Below, piece by piece: positions 8,819-18,106 of a stretch of DNA of 64,000 nt (its first letter is position 1; every line of letters starts with the position of its first letter). Under the pieces are notes generated by a model, which had not been told where the DNA came from, did not search any database, and worked only from the letters and a program-made list of their open reading frames with translations. Made by a program: the position numbers and the translations under genes. The stretch comes from an uncultured Spirochaetaceae bacterium (lineage in GTDB: Bacteria; Spirochaetota; Spirochaetia; Sphaerochaetales; Sphaerochaetaceae). The stretch lies in the NCBI GenBank assembly GCA_900315435.1, contig OMYY01000001.1, forward strand, positions 62,001 through 126,000. Reading direction: 5' to 3'.

Positions 8819-10189
8819 ATGGCTATGTTGCTCAAGCATGCGCGCGCACTGTGCACCAGCATGGAGGAACCGATCCTCAAGGATGTCGACCTTCGGATTG
8901 AGGGTTCCGTCATCTCAGAAATAGGAAAGGAGTTGCGGGAAGAGGAGGGGGACACGATTCTGGATTGCCGTGGCTGCGTGGTCATGCCCGGCATGGTGAA
9001 CTGCCACCACCATTTCTATCAGACCTTGACCCGGAATCTTCCTGCGGTACAGGATGCCAAGCTCTTCGACTGGCTGGTCTACCTGTACGAAGTCTGGAAG
9101 CACATCGACAAAGAGGCGGTCACCGTCTCCAGCGAACTCGCAATCAGCGAACTGCTGAGAACAGGGTGTACTGCGACGACCGACCACCATTACCTATACC
9201 CAAGGGGGTTTGATGGCGACATCATGGCCCTGCAGTTCGATGCGGCCGACAGGCTCGGCATCCGTTTCTCTCCGACCCGAGGGTCGATGAGCAAAAGCCG
9301 GAAGGATGGAGGCCTTCCTCCTGATTCCGTCGTCCAGACGGAAGAGGAAATCCTCCGGGACAGCGAACGTTGCATCAAACAGTTCCACGACTCTAGCCCG
9401 ATGGCCATGCACAAGATTGTGCTGGCTCCCTGCTCCCCGTTCTCCGTGACCAAGGAATGCATGAAGGAGAGCGCTCTTTTGGCAAGACGGTATGGGGTTC
9501 GGCTCCACACGCATCTCTGCGAAACGGTGGATGAAGAGGATGACTGCAGGAAAGCCTATGGTTTGAGACCTTTGGAGTTGATGGAGGAGTGCGGGTTGAT
9601 CGGGCCAGATGTCTTCTACGCCCATGGCATCCACTTCAATGATGAGGAGCTGAAACACCTCGCCGAAACCCACACAGGTATCTGTCATTGTCCTGCGAGC
9701 AATATGCGGCTGGGAAGCGGTATCTGCCGGACGAGGGAGATGCTTGACCTTGGCATCAACGTCGCACTCGGGGTGGATGGTTCCGCAAGCAACGATTCCA
9801 GCGACATGCTTGGCGAGGCAAGGCTTGCCATGCTGCTGGCGAGAGTCAAATACGGTTCCACCGCGTTGACCGCTCGTGAAGCGCTGAAGATGGCGACTGT
9901 CAATGGCGCCAGGATGCTGGGCTTCGAGAAGGTAGGAGAGCTGCGGAAGGGCTGGGCTGCGGATATCGCCGTCTTCGATGTCGATGACCTGGCCTACGCT
10001 GGAGCCCAGAGTGACCCGCTTGCCGCGCTGGTCTTCTGCGGCGACAGCCATATCGCGAAATACACCATTGTCAACGGCAAGATTGTCGTGGACAACGGCC
10101 ACGTGGTGGGCATCGATGAACGAAGGCTGACCAAAAAGGCCAACGAGGTCGCAAAGAGACTCCTGGATTGCAGGGAGAGCGAGAAATAA
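8819..10189 (+). CDS. amidohydrolase, probable 8-oxoguanine deaminase / purine deaminase family
   Basis: A 456-residue metal-dependent deaminase of the amidohydrolase superfamily (ATZ/TRZ/8-oxoguanine deaminase branch). The metal-binding HxH lies in MVNCHHHFYQ near residue 62. Later ligands are in RLHTHLCET and ALGVDGSASND. The Asn-Cys-His-His-His context and the CPASNMRLGSG segment fit 8-oxoguanine deaminases; guanine deaminase or chlorohydrolase-like activity cannot be excluded. The ATG at 8819 has GGAGG 6 bases upstream. A start at 8678 would translate the structured leader and is unlikely. It stands alone between its promoter and a convergent gene. Confidence 0.85.
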   Translation: MAMLLKHARALCTSMEEPILKDVDLRIEGSVISEIGKELREEEGDTILDCRGCVVMPGMVNCHHHFYQTLTRNLPAVQDAKLFDWLVYLYEVWKHIDKEAVTVSSELAISELLRTGCTATTDHHYLYPRGFDGDIMALQFDAADRLGIRFSPTRGSMSKSRKDGGLPPDSVVQTEEEILRDSERCIKQFHDSSPMAMHKIVLAPCSPFSVTKECMKESALLARRYGVRLHTHLCETVDEEDDCRKAYGLRPLELMEECGLIGPDVFYAHGIHFNDEELKHLAETHTGICHCPASNMRLGSGICRTREMLDLGINVALGVDGSASNDSSDMLGEARLAMLLARVKYGSTALTAREALKMATVNGARMLGFEKVGELRKGWAADIAVFDVDDLAYAGAQSDPLAALVFCGDSHIAKYTIVNGKIVVDNGHVVGIDERRLTKKANEVAKRLLDCRESEK

Positions 10190-10569
10190 GGGCTTCCGAC
10201 AGGAGGCAGTCCCGTCATGAGGGCTGTCTCTTGTCGTGATGATTTTCTCCTGCAAATCCGGTTGCATTTGTGTCCACGGATGTGCCAACTTTCTCGATAC
10301 CCATCCATGTGGAAAGCACTCGCAATGGAAAGGCAGGCCAGAGAGCCGACGGCGATCGGACCGTGGGAAATCCGACCCCAAAAGCAACAGCATATGAAAA
10401 TTAGGTCACAGAAAAGTGATTCCTGGATTGAAACACTGGAAAACATGCAATTTTTTTGTTTATTTGATACAATTTGTTTATGCAAAAATAAATAATTGAT
10501 TCTAGTTAACAGAATATACATTATATACATTTTACCTAAAAACCTGGAATACCCCTCTTGCCATTCGGA
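10190..10569. other. non-coding gap between convergent genes
   Basis: 380 bases between two stop codons. The first 60 bases hold a weak stem (CAGTCC with GGGCTG near 10207-10228) that may end the amidohydrolase transcript. From about 10440 to 10550 the DNA turns strongly AT-rich, unlike the flanks. The open frame at 10217-10495 has no family-like sequence and is not called. Confidence 0.5.
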
Positions 10570-11373
10570 CTACAGGGAAATGGAACCCATATAGGTCAGC
10601 TCGGACCAGAAGATGTTGTTGAACTCAGAGTTGCTGTTGGGGCTGATGCAGAACGCCGCGAACAGGTGTATGTATGCTTTGTCGGAGATGTTTGCATAGT
10701 CCTTGTTCGTGTAGGAACTTTCGGTGGAAACATCGGTCGCGGCGACGAACGGCCGGCCATTGTACCGGTAGAGCGTCAGTTCGCTCTCGCTCGGATATCC
10801 GTTGAATTCATAATCGCTGCCACTGAATGTCAGCTTCAAGGCTCTGTTGGCAGCCACGTTGCTGTCCGTAACGGCTGTCGTTTCCAACGCGATGTGGGTG
10901 ATATTGGCATTCAGCGCGTTCTTGCCATCTTTCAATCGAATCATGTAGTACGGCGCGGAAAACGACGACTGTTTGGATTCTCCTTTTGCGCTTAACAGAT
11001 AGAGATATTGGGTTTCCGAATTGTCCGAAAAGGAAAATACCGTATTGTTGTCGGTCGAGAGCGCGATTCCCTGGTATCCATTGATCCGGTAGATGCCCGT
11101 AAACCGCGATATCGCGGCGTCGACTGCGTATTTGGAAGAGCTATTGGAAATCACATAGAAAAAAGCGATGGAAGGCCCGTCACAGTTCTCCAGCAAACCG
11201 CCCAGCGACGTGTCATCCTCATCCTCAATCAGTTTCAGGAAGCCGATATTGATCTCATCATAGGAAGAACTGGGTTCGAACGAATATTCCGGACACAGGA
11301 TGTACTGGGGCATGCCACAGCTGGATACGAAAAAGGCGGATAGAAGAACCAGCGCCAGTGTCGCTTTCCTCAT
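10570..11373 (-). CDS. lipoprotein of unknown function
   Basis: A 267-residue protein beginning with a type II signal peptide (MRKATLALVLLSAFFVSSCG; lipobox VSSC, lipidated Cys at residue 18). It should sit in the inner or outer membrane facing the periplasm. The mature part is Ser/Tyr/Asn-rich with predicted beta character and no recognised domain. The start at 11373 is chosen because GGAGG lies 7 bases upstream and because longer versions would overlap the preceding gene. It follows the TPR protein by 34 bases, so the two are probably cotranscribed. Confidence 0.85.
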   Translation of the reverse strand: MRKATLALVLLSAFFVSSCGMPQYILCPEYSFEPSSSYDEINIGFLKLIEDEDDTSLGGLLENCDGPSIAFFYVISNSSSKYAVDAAISRFTGIYRINGYQGIALSTDNNTVFSFSDNSETQYLYLLSAKGESKQSSFSAPYYMIRLKDGKNALNANITHIALETTAVTDSNVAANRALKLTFSGSDYEFNGYPSESELTLYRYNGRPFVAATDVSTESSYTNKDYANISDKAYIHLFAAFCISPNSNSEFNNIFWSELTYMGSISL

Positions 11374-11407
11374 TATCCGCCCTCCTCTGGTTTTGAGAAA
11401 ACCTTCG

Positions 11408-12100
11408 TCAATATGCAAGAATCGCAGTCTGGGCAAGCCTCGCATATTCGCTCGACGGGAACTGGTCGATCAGCTGCTGGTAAGTCGCCTTTGCCAGCTC
11501 GTTCTGGCCCTGTTTTCCCTGCAACCTTGCCTGGTTGAACAAGGCTTTCGGCGCCTCAGGAGCGTCAGTGCCGAACTCGTCCCACACACGGGTATAGTAC
11601 TCCAGTGCCTGGTCCTCGTTACCACTGTCCTCGGCTACCACTGCGGCGTTGAACAGTGACAACGGTCCGAGGTAGGTGTCTTTCTTGGCGTTGTAGATAG
11701 CCATATAGCCAGCTTCAGCGCTTTGATAGTCCTTCTCCTCAAAGGCAATCGTCGCAAGCATATACTGAGCCTTCAACGAAGGATAGCTCTTGCCTTTGGC
11801 AAGGCTGCCAAGCGTATCCTTGAGCTCCTGCATGCCGTTCTTGTAGTCGTCGCTTTGCGGATCCATGGCGACCAGTTCGCTGTAACGGGTGGTCGCTTGG
11901 TCGATCTTGTCGAATGCCTTTTCCAGGTTCTTCGAATAGACGGCGTTGAAGATCAACATGACTACCAGAACCAGCACAATCGCAAGGCCGATGACCATCA
12001 AGGCAACCTTGTTTCTACCAAGAAACCTCGTTACCTTGAACTCAACTTGCTCGGTCGCGGTCACTCCCCGCAGTTCTGTCTCATTCGTATTGCGTTTCAT
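11408..12100 (-). CDS. membrane-anchored TPR protein
   Basis: A 230-residue protein: a cytoplasmic N-terminus of about 30 residues, one transmembrane helix (KVALMVIGLAIVLVLVVMLI), then periplasmic tetratricopeptide repeats (YMLATIAFEEKDYQSAEAGY and LFNQARLQGKQGQNELAKATY are recognisable units). The topology resembles YfgM/BamD-like accessory scaffolds, but no specific assignment is made. It lies after the rpsA terminator with no clear promoter, so expression may depend on readthrough. Confidence 0.85.
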   Translation of the reverse strand: MKRNTNETELRGVTATEQVEFKVTRFLGRNKVALMVIGLAIVLVLVVMLIFNAVYSKNLEKAFDKIDQATTRYSELVAMDPQSDDYKNGMQELKDTLGSLAKGKSYPSLKAQYMLATIAFEEKDYQSAEAGYMAIYNAKKDTYLGPLSLFNAAVVAEDSGNEDQALEYYTRVWDEFGTDAPEAPKALFNQARLQGKQGQNELAKATYQQLIDQFPSSEYARLAQTAILAY

Positions 12101-12118
12101 GTCTCAAACTCCGAACGT

Positions 12119-12160
12119 GCTTCAAAGACAACACAGGCGGCCGTTTCTTGCCGCCTGTGT
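12119..12160 (-). terminator. rpsA terminator
   Basis: An 11-bp perfect stem (12131-12141 with 12150-12160) and an 8-base loop, followed on the minus strand by TGTCTTTG. It lies 14 bases after the rpsA stop. Confidence 0.75.
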
Positions 12161-12173
12161 CCTCAAAGAAACG

Positions 12174-13877
12174 TTATTTGTCTTCCTTGGTCTTCATCAG
12201 ATCGGCGAGAGTGAAACTCTCCGAGTCATCTTTGTCTTCAGAGATGTACTTGGCGATTTCGCTCTGCTCGTTCTTTCTGATCATTTCCTTGATGGAGAGG
12301 GAGAGCTTCTGGGTCGTCGGATTGCACTCCAAGACGGCAGCGGTGACCGTGTCGCCAACCTTGAACTTCTTCAGAACCTCGTCGGTGTACTCTTCATCCG
12401 GACCAACCAGATTGAACTTGCTGATCAGACCCTCAATATCGCCAGGCACCTTGACAAACACACCAAAGTCGGTGACGTTGCTGATGGTACCAGTGATGTT
12501 GCTGCCCTTCGGGAAGTCATGACGGAGCTGCAGCCACGGGTTGCCCTCAAGCTGCTTGACACTCAGTCTGATTCTTCTGTTCTCGGGCTCGACCTTGGTG
12601 ACCACGACGTCCAGAATATCGCCTTCCTTGCAGAAGGAAGCCATGTTCTTGACCTTCTTGGTCCACGAGATGTCGTCGATATGGAGGAATCCGTCGATAC
12701 CCTCTTCCAGATTGATGAAGGCGCCACTGTTGGTGACCTTCACGACCGGGCGGGAGAGCGTGGTTCCGACAGGATAGCGCTCGCCGATGGTGTCCCAAGG
12801 ATTCTCCTGCAGCTGCTTCAAGCCGAGGGATACCCTCTTCTTGTCCAGGTCGTAGCCAAGGATCTTGGCCTCGACGACATCACCGACGTTCAGGACCTCT
12901 TTCGGGTTGTTGATGTGCTTCGTCCAAGACATCTCGGAAATGTGGGCAAGGCCTTCGATGCCCGGCTCCAGCTCGATGAAGGCGCCGAAGTTGGTGATCT
13001 TGGTGACTTTCTGCTTGATGACATCACCGACGTGATATCTGGCCTCGAAGGTCGTCCAAGGATCCTCGCTCATATGCTTCAGGGAGAGGTTGATCTTCTG
13101 GGTCTCCGGGTCGATGTTGATCAGTCTGAGCTGGACAACCTGGCCCTTCTTCACGAAATCTTTTGGACGGGTAACGTGGCCCCAGCTCATATCGTTGATA
13201 TGGAGCAGACCGTCAAAACCACCCAGATCGATGAATGCTCCAAAGCTGGTGAACGACTTCACGACACCCTGGACTACGTCACCAATCTTCACGTTCGCGA
13301 AGAACTTTTCCTTATTTTCCTTGATTTTCTGGTCAAGATACTCGCGGCGGTTCACCACGCTCTTGAGCTTGGTGCCGCTGTGGAACTTGTCAATCATGAA
13401 ATAGTCGGAAACGCCGAGCAAAGACTCCGGGTTCTCGACATGCTGGACATCAGCCTTGGAAAGCGGGCAGAACCCACGGTAATCGCCACCGAGATCCACC
13501 TCGTAGCCACCCTTGATGACCTTGTCGAACTTGCCCATGACCGGGGTATGGTTATCGGCTGCGGCCTTCAATTCGTCCGTACGCTTCTTGAAGTCGGCCC
13601 TTTTCTTGGAAACGACGATAGACCCGCCCTTTCCTTCCTTGTTGATGACGACGACCTCGACCTTCTCTCCCACCTGGGGGATATCCGTGAACTCCGAAGT
13701 GGAAATTCTTCCTTCGGATTTGTAGCCAACGTCCAAAAATACCGTCTCGTTGTTTACCTGGACAACAGTACCGGTCACGAGCTGACCGTCTTCGATTTCA
13801 TCAAGAGATTTGAGATTCTCGTCCAACATCCGCTGGATTTTGGTTTTCTCTTCATCCATCTTTTCTTCTTCAGCCAC
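12174..13877 (-). CDS. rpsA: 30S ribosomal protein S1
   Basis: RNA-binding protein of the small ribosomal subunit that helps mRNA binding. The 567 residues hold six S1 (OB-fold) repeats, visible as recurring units such as GDVVQGVVKSFTSFGAFIDL, then HVGDVIKQKVTKITNFGAFIEL and later copies. It starts with GTG 6 bases after AGGAGA. It follows cmk by 24 bases, the cmk-rpsA order common in bacteria. Full-length S1 is relevant because several genes in this window seem to lack leaders. Confidence 0.96.
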   Translation of the reverse strand: MAEEEKMDEEKTKIQRMLDENLKSLDEIEDGQLVTGTVVQVNNETVFLDVGYKSEGRISTSEFTDIPQVGEKVEVVVINKEGKGGSIVVSKKRADFKKRTDELKAAADNHTPVMGKFDKVIKGGYEVDLGGDYRGFCPLSKADVQHVENPESLLGVSDYFMIDKFHSGTKLKSVVNRREYLDQKIKENKEKFFANVKIGDVVQGVVKSFTSFGAFIDLGGFDGLLHINDMSWGHVTRPKDFVKKGQVVQLRLINIDPETQKINLSLKHMSEDPWTTFEARYHVGDVIKQKVTKITNFGAFIELEPGIEGLAHISEMSWTKHINNPKEVLNVGDVVEAKILGYDLDKKRVSLGLKQLQENPWDTIGERYPVGTTLSRPVVKVTNSGAFINLEEGIDGFLHIDDISWTKKVKNMASFCKEGDILDVVVTKVEPENRRIRLSVKQLEGNPWLQLRHDFPKGSNITGTISNVTDFGVFVKVPGDIEGLISKFNLVGPDEEYTDEVLKKFKVGDTVTAAVLECNPTTQKLSLSIKEMIRKNEQSEIAKYISEDKDDSESFTLADLMKTKEDK

Positions 13878-13901
13878 TTGATTTCTCCTGATCCTTAAAT
13901 T

Positions 13902-14552
13902 CTATTTCCTATCGTTTTTACACGCAAAAATAGCAGATAACACTCTCTCACAAACCTGTTCTATAGTCAAGTACGATGTATCGATATAGAGGGCGTCCGC
14001 AGCCTGCTTCAAAGCGCCTACTTTCTTGTTCCTGTCGATCTCGTCTCTCTCCTTGATTGCCTGCAGGACCGACGCGAAACTGCCGTTTTCAGGGTGTTGT
14101 TCCAGGCGCCTTCTCGCCCGTACCTCCGGCGTGGCGTCGAAGTAGCATTTCACCTCCGCGTCCGGGAAAACCACCGTCGTGATGTCGCGTCCTTCGGCAA
14201 TCACATCCATCCCCTCGCTGACCTTTCGGAGTTGCTCGTTGACATAGGCTCTCAAAGGCGGATAGGTGCTCACCTTCGCGACCGCCCTGTCCACCTCGGG
14301 GGTATGGAGTTTGTCCTCGACATCCTGCCCGTCGATGGCGATGGCGCCATCCTTGATGGAAAGCTTGATTTTCTTCGCGTTCTCGAGCACATCCTCCAGA
14401 TCATCGGTGCTGCGTCCCCTCACCTGCTGGTTGTAGGTATATGCCCGGTAGAAGGAACCGCTGTTCAGGTAATAAAAACCACATTTCTGCGCAATCATCC
14501 TTGCGATGGTGCTCTTTCCCACTCCGGCGGGACCATCAATCGCGACTCTCAT
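13902..14552 (-). CDS. cmk: cytidylate kinase
   Basis: Phosphorylates CMP and dCMP. P-loop IDGPAGVGKSTIAR at the N-terminus, then YYLNSGSFYRAYT and the EGRDITTVVFPDA substrate-binding segment, with the lid RARRRLEQ. The 216-residue length is typical. The ATG at 14552 has AGGAGG 6 bases upstream; a GTG one codon earlier is too close to that site. It overlaps the rluB stop by 17 bases. Confidence 0.95.
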   Translation of the reverse strand: MRVAIDGPAGVGKSTIARMIAQKCGFYYLNSGSFYRAYTYNQQVRGRSTDDLEDVLENAKKIKLSIKDGAIAIDGQDVEDKLHTPEVDRAVAKVSTYPPLRAYVNEQLRKVSEGMDVIAEGRDITTVVFPDAEVKCYFDATPEVRARRRLEQHPENGSFASVLQAIKERDEIDRNKKVGALKQAADALYIDTSYLTIEQVCERVLSAIFACKNDRK

Positions 14553-15276
14553 CACTGACCTCCTTGTACAGGCTTTGGACTTCCCACTGTTCTAGGCGAC
14601 GGTACTGGCCGAGTTTCAACTCTCCCAGCTCGATCTGGCCGATGCGTATACGCTGCAACTGTTTCACTTCGTAGCCGAAGTAATCGAACAGCTTGCGGAT
14701 CTCTCGGTTCTTGCCCTCGGTGAGGACGACACGGATGACCCGGTTGAAGACCTGCGAATAGCTCTTGATCTTGTAAGGGGACCGGGAATCCTCAAGATAG
14801 ATGCCTCTGTGCATCTCCGCAAGGTCACGCTTGTCCACCGGCCTGTCGGTCTGGACGATATATTCCTTCTCGATCTCGTGCGACGGGTGCATGACCGCGT
14901 TGGCCAGCTGTCCGTCGTTGGTGAACAGGATCAGGCCGATCGAGTCTTTGTCCAGACGGCCCACATGGAACAGCAGGCTCCGGTCAGGAATGTCGATCAG
15001 GTCTCTGGCGTACAGTTTGTTGAACGGGTCGTAATTCGCGCAGACATACCCTTTTGGCTTGTTCAGCGCAAAATAATACGACTGCTCGCTCGGCTCGACA
15101 GGCTGGTCGTCCAGCATGACGGCATCATCCTTGTCCACCTTGGTCCCGAGCTCGGTCACCACACGGGTGTTCACCTTCACTCTTCCACTGGTGATCAGGG
15201 TCTCGCAACTGCGACGAGAGCCGCAACCGCTTTTGGCAAGGTACGCCTGCAGGCGCATCGGGTATTCAAGTTTCAT
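14536..15276 (-). CDS. rluB: rRNA pseudouridine synthase, RsuA/RluB family
   Basis: A 246-residue enzyme with an N-terminal S4 RNA-binding domain (MRLQAYLAKSGCGSRRSCETLI) and a catalytic domain with the active-site segment HVGRLDKDSIGLILFTNDG (catalytic Asp) and NREIRKLFDYFGYEV. RluB, RluE and RsuA are hard to separate by eye. The scpA-scpB-rluB order is classic and supports RluB (23S rRNA). The start at 15276 has GGAG 8 bases upstream and overlaps the scpB stop by 11 bases. Confidence 0.9.
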   Translation of the reverse strand: MKLEYPMRLQAYLAKSGCGSRRSCETLITSGRVKVNTRVVTELGTKVDKDDAVMLDDQPVEPSEQSYYFALNKPKGYVCANYDPFNKLYARDLIDIPDRSLLFHVGRLDKDSIGLILFTNDGQLANAVMHPSHEIEKEYIVQTDRPVDKRDLAEMHRGIYLEDSRSPYKIKSYSQVFNRVIRVVLTEGKNREIRKLFDYFGYEVKQLQRIRIGQIELGELKLGQYRRLEQWEVQSLYKEVSDESRD

Positions 15277-15901
15277 CGTTCTTCTCCTCGTTGTCGGATT
15301 CCGTGTCCGTCTCTTCCTCTTCCTTCGTGTCGGGTACCGTCTCGAAGCGTTCCTCGTCGATCTCGCTCAAGCGAGGAAGCTCGCTGATGGAAGAAAGATG
15401 GAACTCGTACAGGAACTTGCGGGTGGTGCCGTACAGGCAGGGGTGTCCGATGACATCCTTGCGTCCGACTACCTTGATATATTCTCTCTCCCGCAGGAGT
15501 TTGACAATCGTGTCGCTGGACACTCCACGGATATTGTCAATTTCCCTGCGGGTGATTGGCTGGCTGTATGCGACGATGGACAACGTTTCCAGGGCCGCCT
15601 TGCTCAGACGCCGCTCCACTTTCTTGCCGTAGCAGGTGCGGAGCTTGTCGTACAGGTCGCTGGAGGGGGTCAGCAGGAAGCCCCCCGGGTTCTCGTTGAC
15701 CGTAAGGCCATGCATGTAGAGGTTGTAGTGCTCTCCCAGCTCGCTGACTGCGGCGTCCAGTTCCTTGCCGCCCAATCCGGTCATCCGTTCCAGCTTCTCA
15801 CGGTCGACAGGCTCATTCTCCAGGAAAAGGATCACCTCGACCATGCGCGCGTCCTGGCTGAGGATCGGCCCGCTCACCTTACTGGTCTTCGTCTTCGTCA
15901 T
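15266..15901 (-). CDS. scpB: segregation and condensation protein B
   Basis: Regulatory subunit of the SMC-ScpAB complex that organises and segregates chromosomes. Tandem winged-helix domains are visible: MVEVILFLENEPVDREKL, then LSKAALETLSIVAYSQPITRREIDNIRGV, which is diagnostic. The acidic C-terminal tail is long. The ATG at 15901 is preferred because GAGGAGG lies 6 bases before it; two earlier in-frame ATGs are too near or before that site. The first bases overlap the end of scpA by 23. Confidence 0.93.
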   Translation of the reverse strand: MTKTKTSKVSGPILSQDARMVEVILFLENEPVDREKLERMTGLGGKELDAAVSELGEHYNLYMHGLTVNENPGGFLLTPSSDLYDKLRTCYGKKVERRLSKAALETLSIVAYSQPITRREIDNIRGVSSDTIVKLLREREYIKVVGRKDVIGHPCLYGTTRKFLYEFHLSSISELPRLSEIDEERFETVPDTKEEEETDTESDNEEKNDET

Positions 15902-16895
15902 CGTCATCCTCCTCGCCATCGAGGTCGATCATCTCATCCTCGCTTTCCTCATCATACTGTACTTGCCGCTGCGGCATCCCTGGCTCTTCCTCATCCTCCG
16001 GCAGGTCGTCATCATGGCTGTGGGCCTGTTCGGTCGCCGCGTGCTCGGGCCCGATCTGGGTTCCCTCAGGTTCCTCGAGGGTCATGCCGCTCTCCACCAT
16101 CTGGTCGTACTGGTCGTCGATCGCGTCAGCCATCTTCGCATCGATCTCCGGAGTCTTCTCAAGGGCCCGTATGGTAATCGTGCCATAGGGCTCGTCCTGA
16201 TGGATGGTGATCTTGTGCCAACGGCAACATTCCAGGATCGCCATGAAGGCGCAGATGATGTCCAGCTTGCTGTCCAGGTGGACGATGACCTGTTCCAGCG
16301 TGATTTCCTCATGGGTCTCAAGCAGCTCGTCCATCAGGGCGATCTTCTCGCTGATGGAGACGCTTTCATAGACGTTGAAGAGCTTGTCCGCCGAGATGTT
16401 CTTCATCAGCTTGCGGAAGGTCTCGAGGAACGTCTGCGGGGTAACCCCGTCGAAGAGCTCCTCGTCGCTGAACGGAAGGAAGAAGTCGTTCTCCTTGCGC
16501 ATGACGACGAACTCGCCGTTGTTGCCCCCGGAGAGCAACTGGGTGTATTTCTTGAACTTCTGGTATTCGATCAACTGGTCGACCAGCTCCTTGCGTGGAT
16601 CCTCGTACTCCTCGTCGAACTCCACATCCTCAGGCAGGAGCATCCTGCTCTTGATGGCCAAGAGTTGGCTGGCCATCTTGTAGAAGCTGGAGAGCACGCC
16701 GAGGTCCATGTCCTGGTGGGCGGAAAGATAGGCAAGGAACTGGTCGGTAATCTGGGCGATCGGAATGTCGTAGATATTCACTTCCGACTGCTGGATCAGG
16801 TACAGGAGCAGGTCAAGCGGTCCGTCGAACTTGATCGTCGGAGCCTGAAAAGTCTTCCCATCCTGGGTAGTGAATCGCACTTCCGTTTCGGCCAT
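15879..16895 (-). CDS. scpA: segregation and condensation protein A
   Basis: Kleisin subunit of SMC-ScpAB. The N-terminal signature FDGPLDLLLYLIQQSEVNIYDI is canonical, and a winged-helix-like C-terminal part follows. The last 80 residues are an unusually acidic tail (long Asp/Glu runs), making the protein 338 residues against about 250 in most families. It begins a transcription unit with scpB, rluB, cmk and rpsA. The start codon is 8 bases after a TATACT -10 and no Shine-Dalgarno is present, so its mRNA is probably leaderless. Confidence 0.94.
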   Translation of the reverse strand: MAETEVRFTTQDGKTFQAPTIKFDGPLDLLLYLIQQSEVNIYDIPIAQITDQFLAYLSAHQDMDLGVLSSFYKMASQLLAIKSRMLLPEDVEFDEEYEDPRKELVDQLIEYQKFKKYTQLLSGGNNGEFVVMRKENDFFLPFSDEELFDGVTPQTFLETFRKLMKNISADKLFNVYESVSISEKIALMDELLETHEEITLEQVIVHLDSKLDIICAFMAILECCRWHKITIHQDEPYGTITIRALEKTPEIDAKMADAIDDQYDQMVESGMTLEEPEGTQIGPEHAATEQAHSHDDDLPEDEEEPGMPQRQVQYDEESEDEMIDLDGEEDDDDEDEDQ

Positions 16896-16903
16896 AGGGA
16901 TAC

Positions 16904-16933
16904 AGTATAAAAGGAAACCCCGTCACTGGTCAA
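16904..16933 (-). promoter_or_regulatory. scpA promoter placed inside the recA terminator
   Basis: On the minus strand TTGACC (16928-16933), an 18-base spacer and TATACT (16904-16909), then 8 bases to the ATG. The -35 is exactly the loop of the recA terminator hairpin. Confidence 0.65.
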
Positions 16934-16943
16934 AGTGGCGGGG
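16911..16943 (-). terminator. recA terminator
   Basis: A stem of 10 positions with one mismatch (16918-16927 with 16934-16943) and a six-base loop, followed on the minus strand by TTTCCTTTT. It starts 11 bases after the recA stop. Confidence 0.8.
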
Positions 16944-16953
16944 CGCTTGCCGT

Positions 16954-18096
16954 TCAGGTCTCATCATCCATCGAGGGCAAGTCCAGCGGATCGTCCTCGA
17001 TCGGTTCGTCCGTGACACTCCCCTTCGCTTCGCCGGCTGCCGGCGGCTCCTGCTTGTCCGGACTGAACATCCTCTCGCGCAGCTGCTTGTCCAAGGCCGC
17101 GGCGACATCCGTATGTTCCTTCAGGTAGTCGACCGTCTTGTCCCGGCCTTGTCCGATCTTCTCGCCATCCAAGCTGAACCAGGATCCGCTCTTGACGATC
17201 AGACCGTACTTCATGGCGGCGTCAAGCAAGCTTGCCGTGTAGCTGATGCCTTCGTTGAACATCAGGTCCAATTCGACCTTCTTGAATGGCGGGGCCACCT
17301 TGTTTTTCACGATTTTCACGCGGATGCGGTTTCCGACCACCTCGTCCGCGCTCTTGCTGATTGTCTCGATCTTGCGCACGTCCATGCGGACCGAAGCGTA
17401 GAACTTCAGGGCGTTCCCGCCGGTGGTGGTCTCAGGGTTGCCGAACATGACGCCGATCTTCATGCGGATCTGGTTGATGAAGATGATCAGGGTATTGCTC
17501 TTGGCCAAAAGACCGGTCAGCTTCCTGAGCGCCTGGCTCATCAACCGGGCTTGCAGGCCCATGTGGCTGTCGCCCATCTCGCCATCGATTTCCGCCTGCG
17601 GGGTCAGCGCGGCGACCGAGTCGACGACGATGATGTCCATCGAGCCGGAACGGACCAGCGTCTCGGCGATGTCCAACGCCTGCTCCCCGCTATCCGGCTG
17701 GCTGATCCAGAGCTGGTCGATGTTGACGCCCAGCTTCTTGGCATAGGTCGGATCCAAGGCATGCTCGGCATCGATGAAAGCGGCGATTCCGCCGGCCTTC
17801 TGCGCCTCGGCGACAGCTTGCAGGGCAAGCGTCGTCTTGCCGCTGGATTCGGGTCCGTAGATTTCGACGATGCGGCCACGGGGATAGCCTCCGATACCCA
17901 GCGCCTCATCCAGCATCAAGGAACCGGAGGAGATGCATCCCACGTCCAGGACGCGCTCGTTGTCCCCCAGACGCATCAGCGAACCCTTTCCGAATTGCTT
18001 GTCGATCTGCGCACGCGCCGCTTCCAGAGCGTCCAGCTTGGCCTGGTTGTTGGTTTCCGTCCCTTTCGGGGCGACTGGTACAGCTTTTTTTGCCAT
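16954..18096 (-). CDS. recA: recombinase RecA
   Basis: DNA strand-exchange protein and SOS co-protease. Walker A is [13 protein letters not shown]. The block [12 protein letters not shown] and the L2-region sequence [19 protein letters not shown] are near-invariant in RecA. The 380-residue length is typical, with an acidic tail. AGAGGAG lies 5 bases before the ATG. It is the third gene of an rpe-dtd-recA unit, 10 bases after dtd. No LexA-type operator was recognised; the unit's promoter is upstream of rpe. Confidence 0.98.
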   Translation of the reverse strand: MAKKAVPVAPKGTETNNQAKLDALEAARAQIDKQFGKGSLMRLGDNERVLDVGCISSGSLMLDEALGIGGYPRGRIVEIYGPESSGKTTLALQAVAEAQKAGGIAAFIDAEHALDPTYAKKLGVNIDQLWISQPDSGEQALDIAETLVRSGSMDIIVVDSVAALTPQAEIDGEMGDSHMGLQARLMSQALRKLTGLLAKSNTLIIFINQIRMKIGVMFGNPETTTGGNALKFYASVRMDVRKIETISKSADEVVGNRIRVKIVKNKVAPPFKKVELDLMFNEGISYTASLLDAAMKYGLIVKSGSWFSLDGEKIGQGRDKTVDYLKEHTDVAAALDKQLRERMFSPDKQEPPAAGEAKGSVTDEPIEDDPLDLPSMDDET

Positions 18097-18106
18097 ATGA
18101 ACTCCT

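Noticed and set aside
10217-10495. Open frame in the gap between the amidohydrolase and the lipoprotein
   Set aside because: No Shine-Dalgarno, no family-like sequence, and it crosses into AT-rich DNA with a change in composition midway.
11946-13898. A 650-codon open frame antisense to rpsA, and similar long frames antisense to pnp (28825-30789), nusA (36181-37845), infB (33299-34951) and the radical SAM gene (4223-5785)
   Set aside because: They are opposite-strand shadows of strongly conserved genes in GC-rich DNA. Their translations have no domain signature and no start sites of their own.
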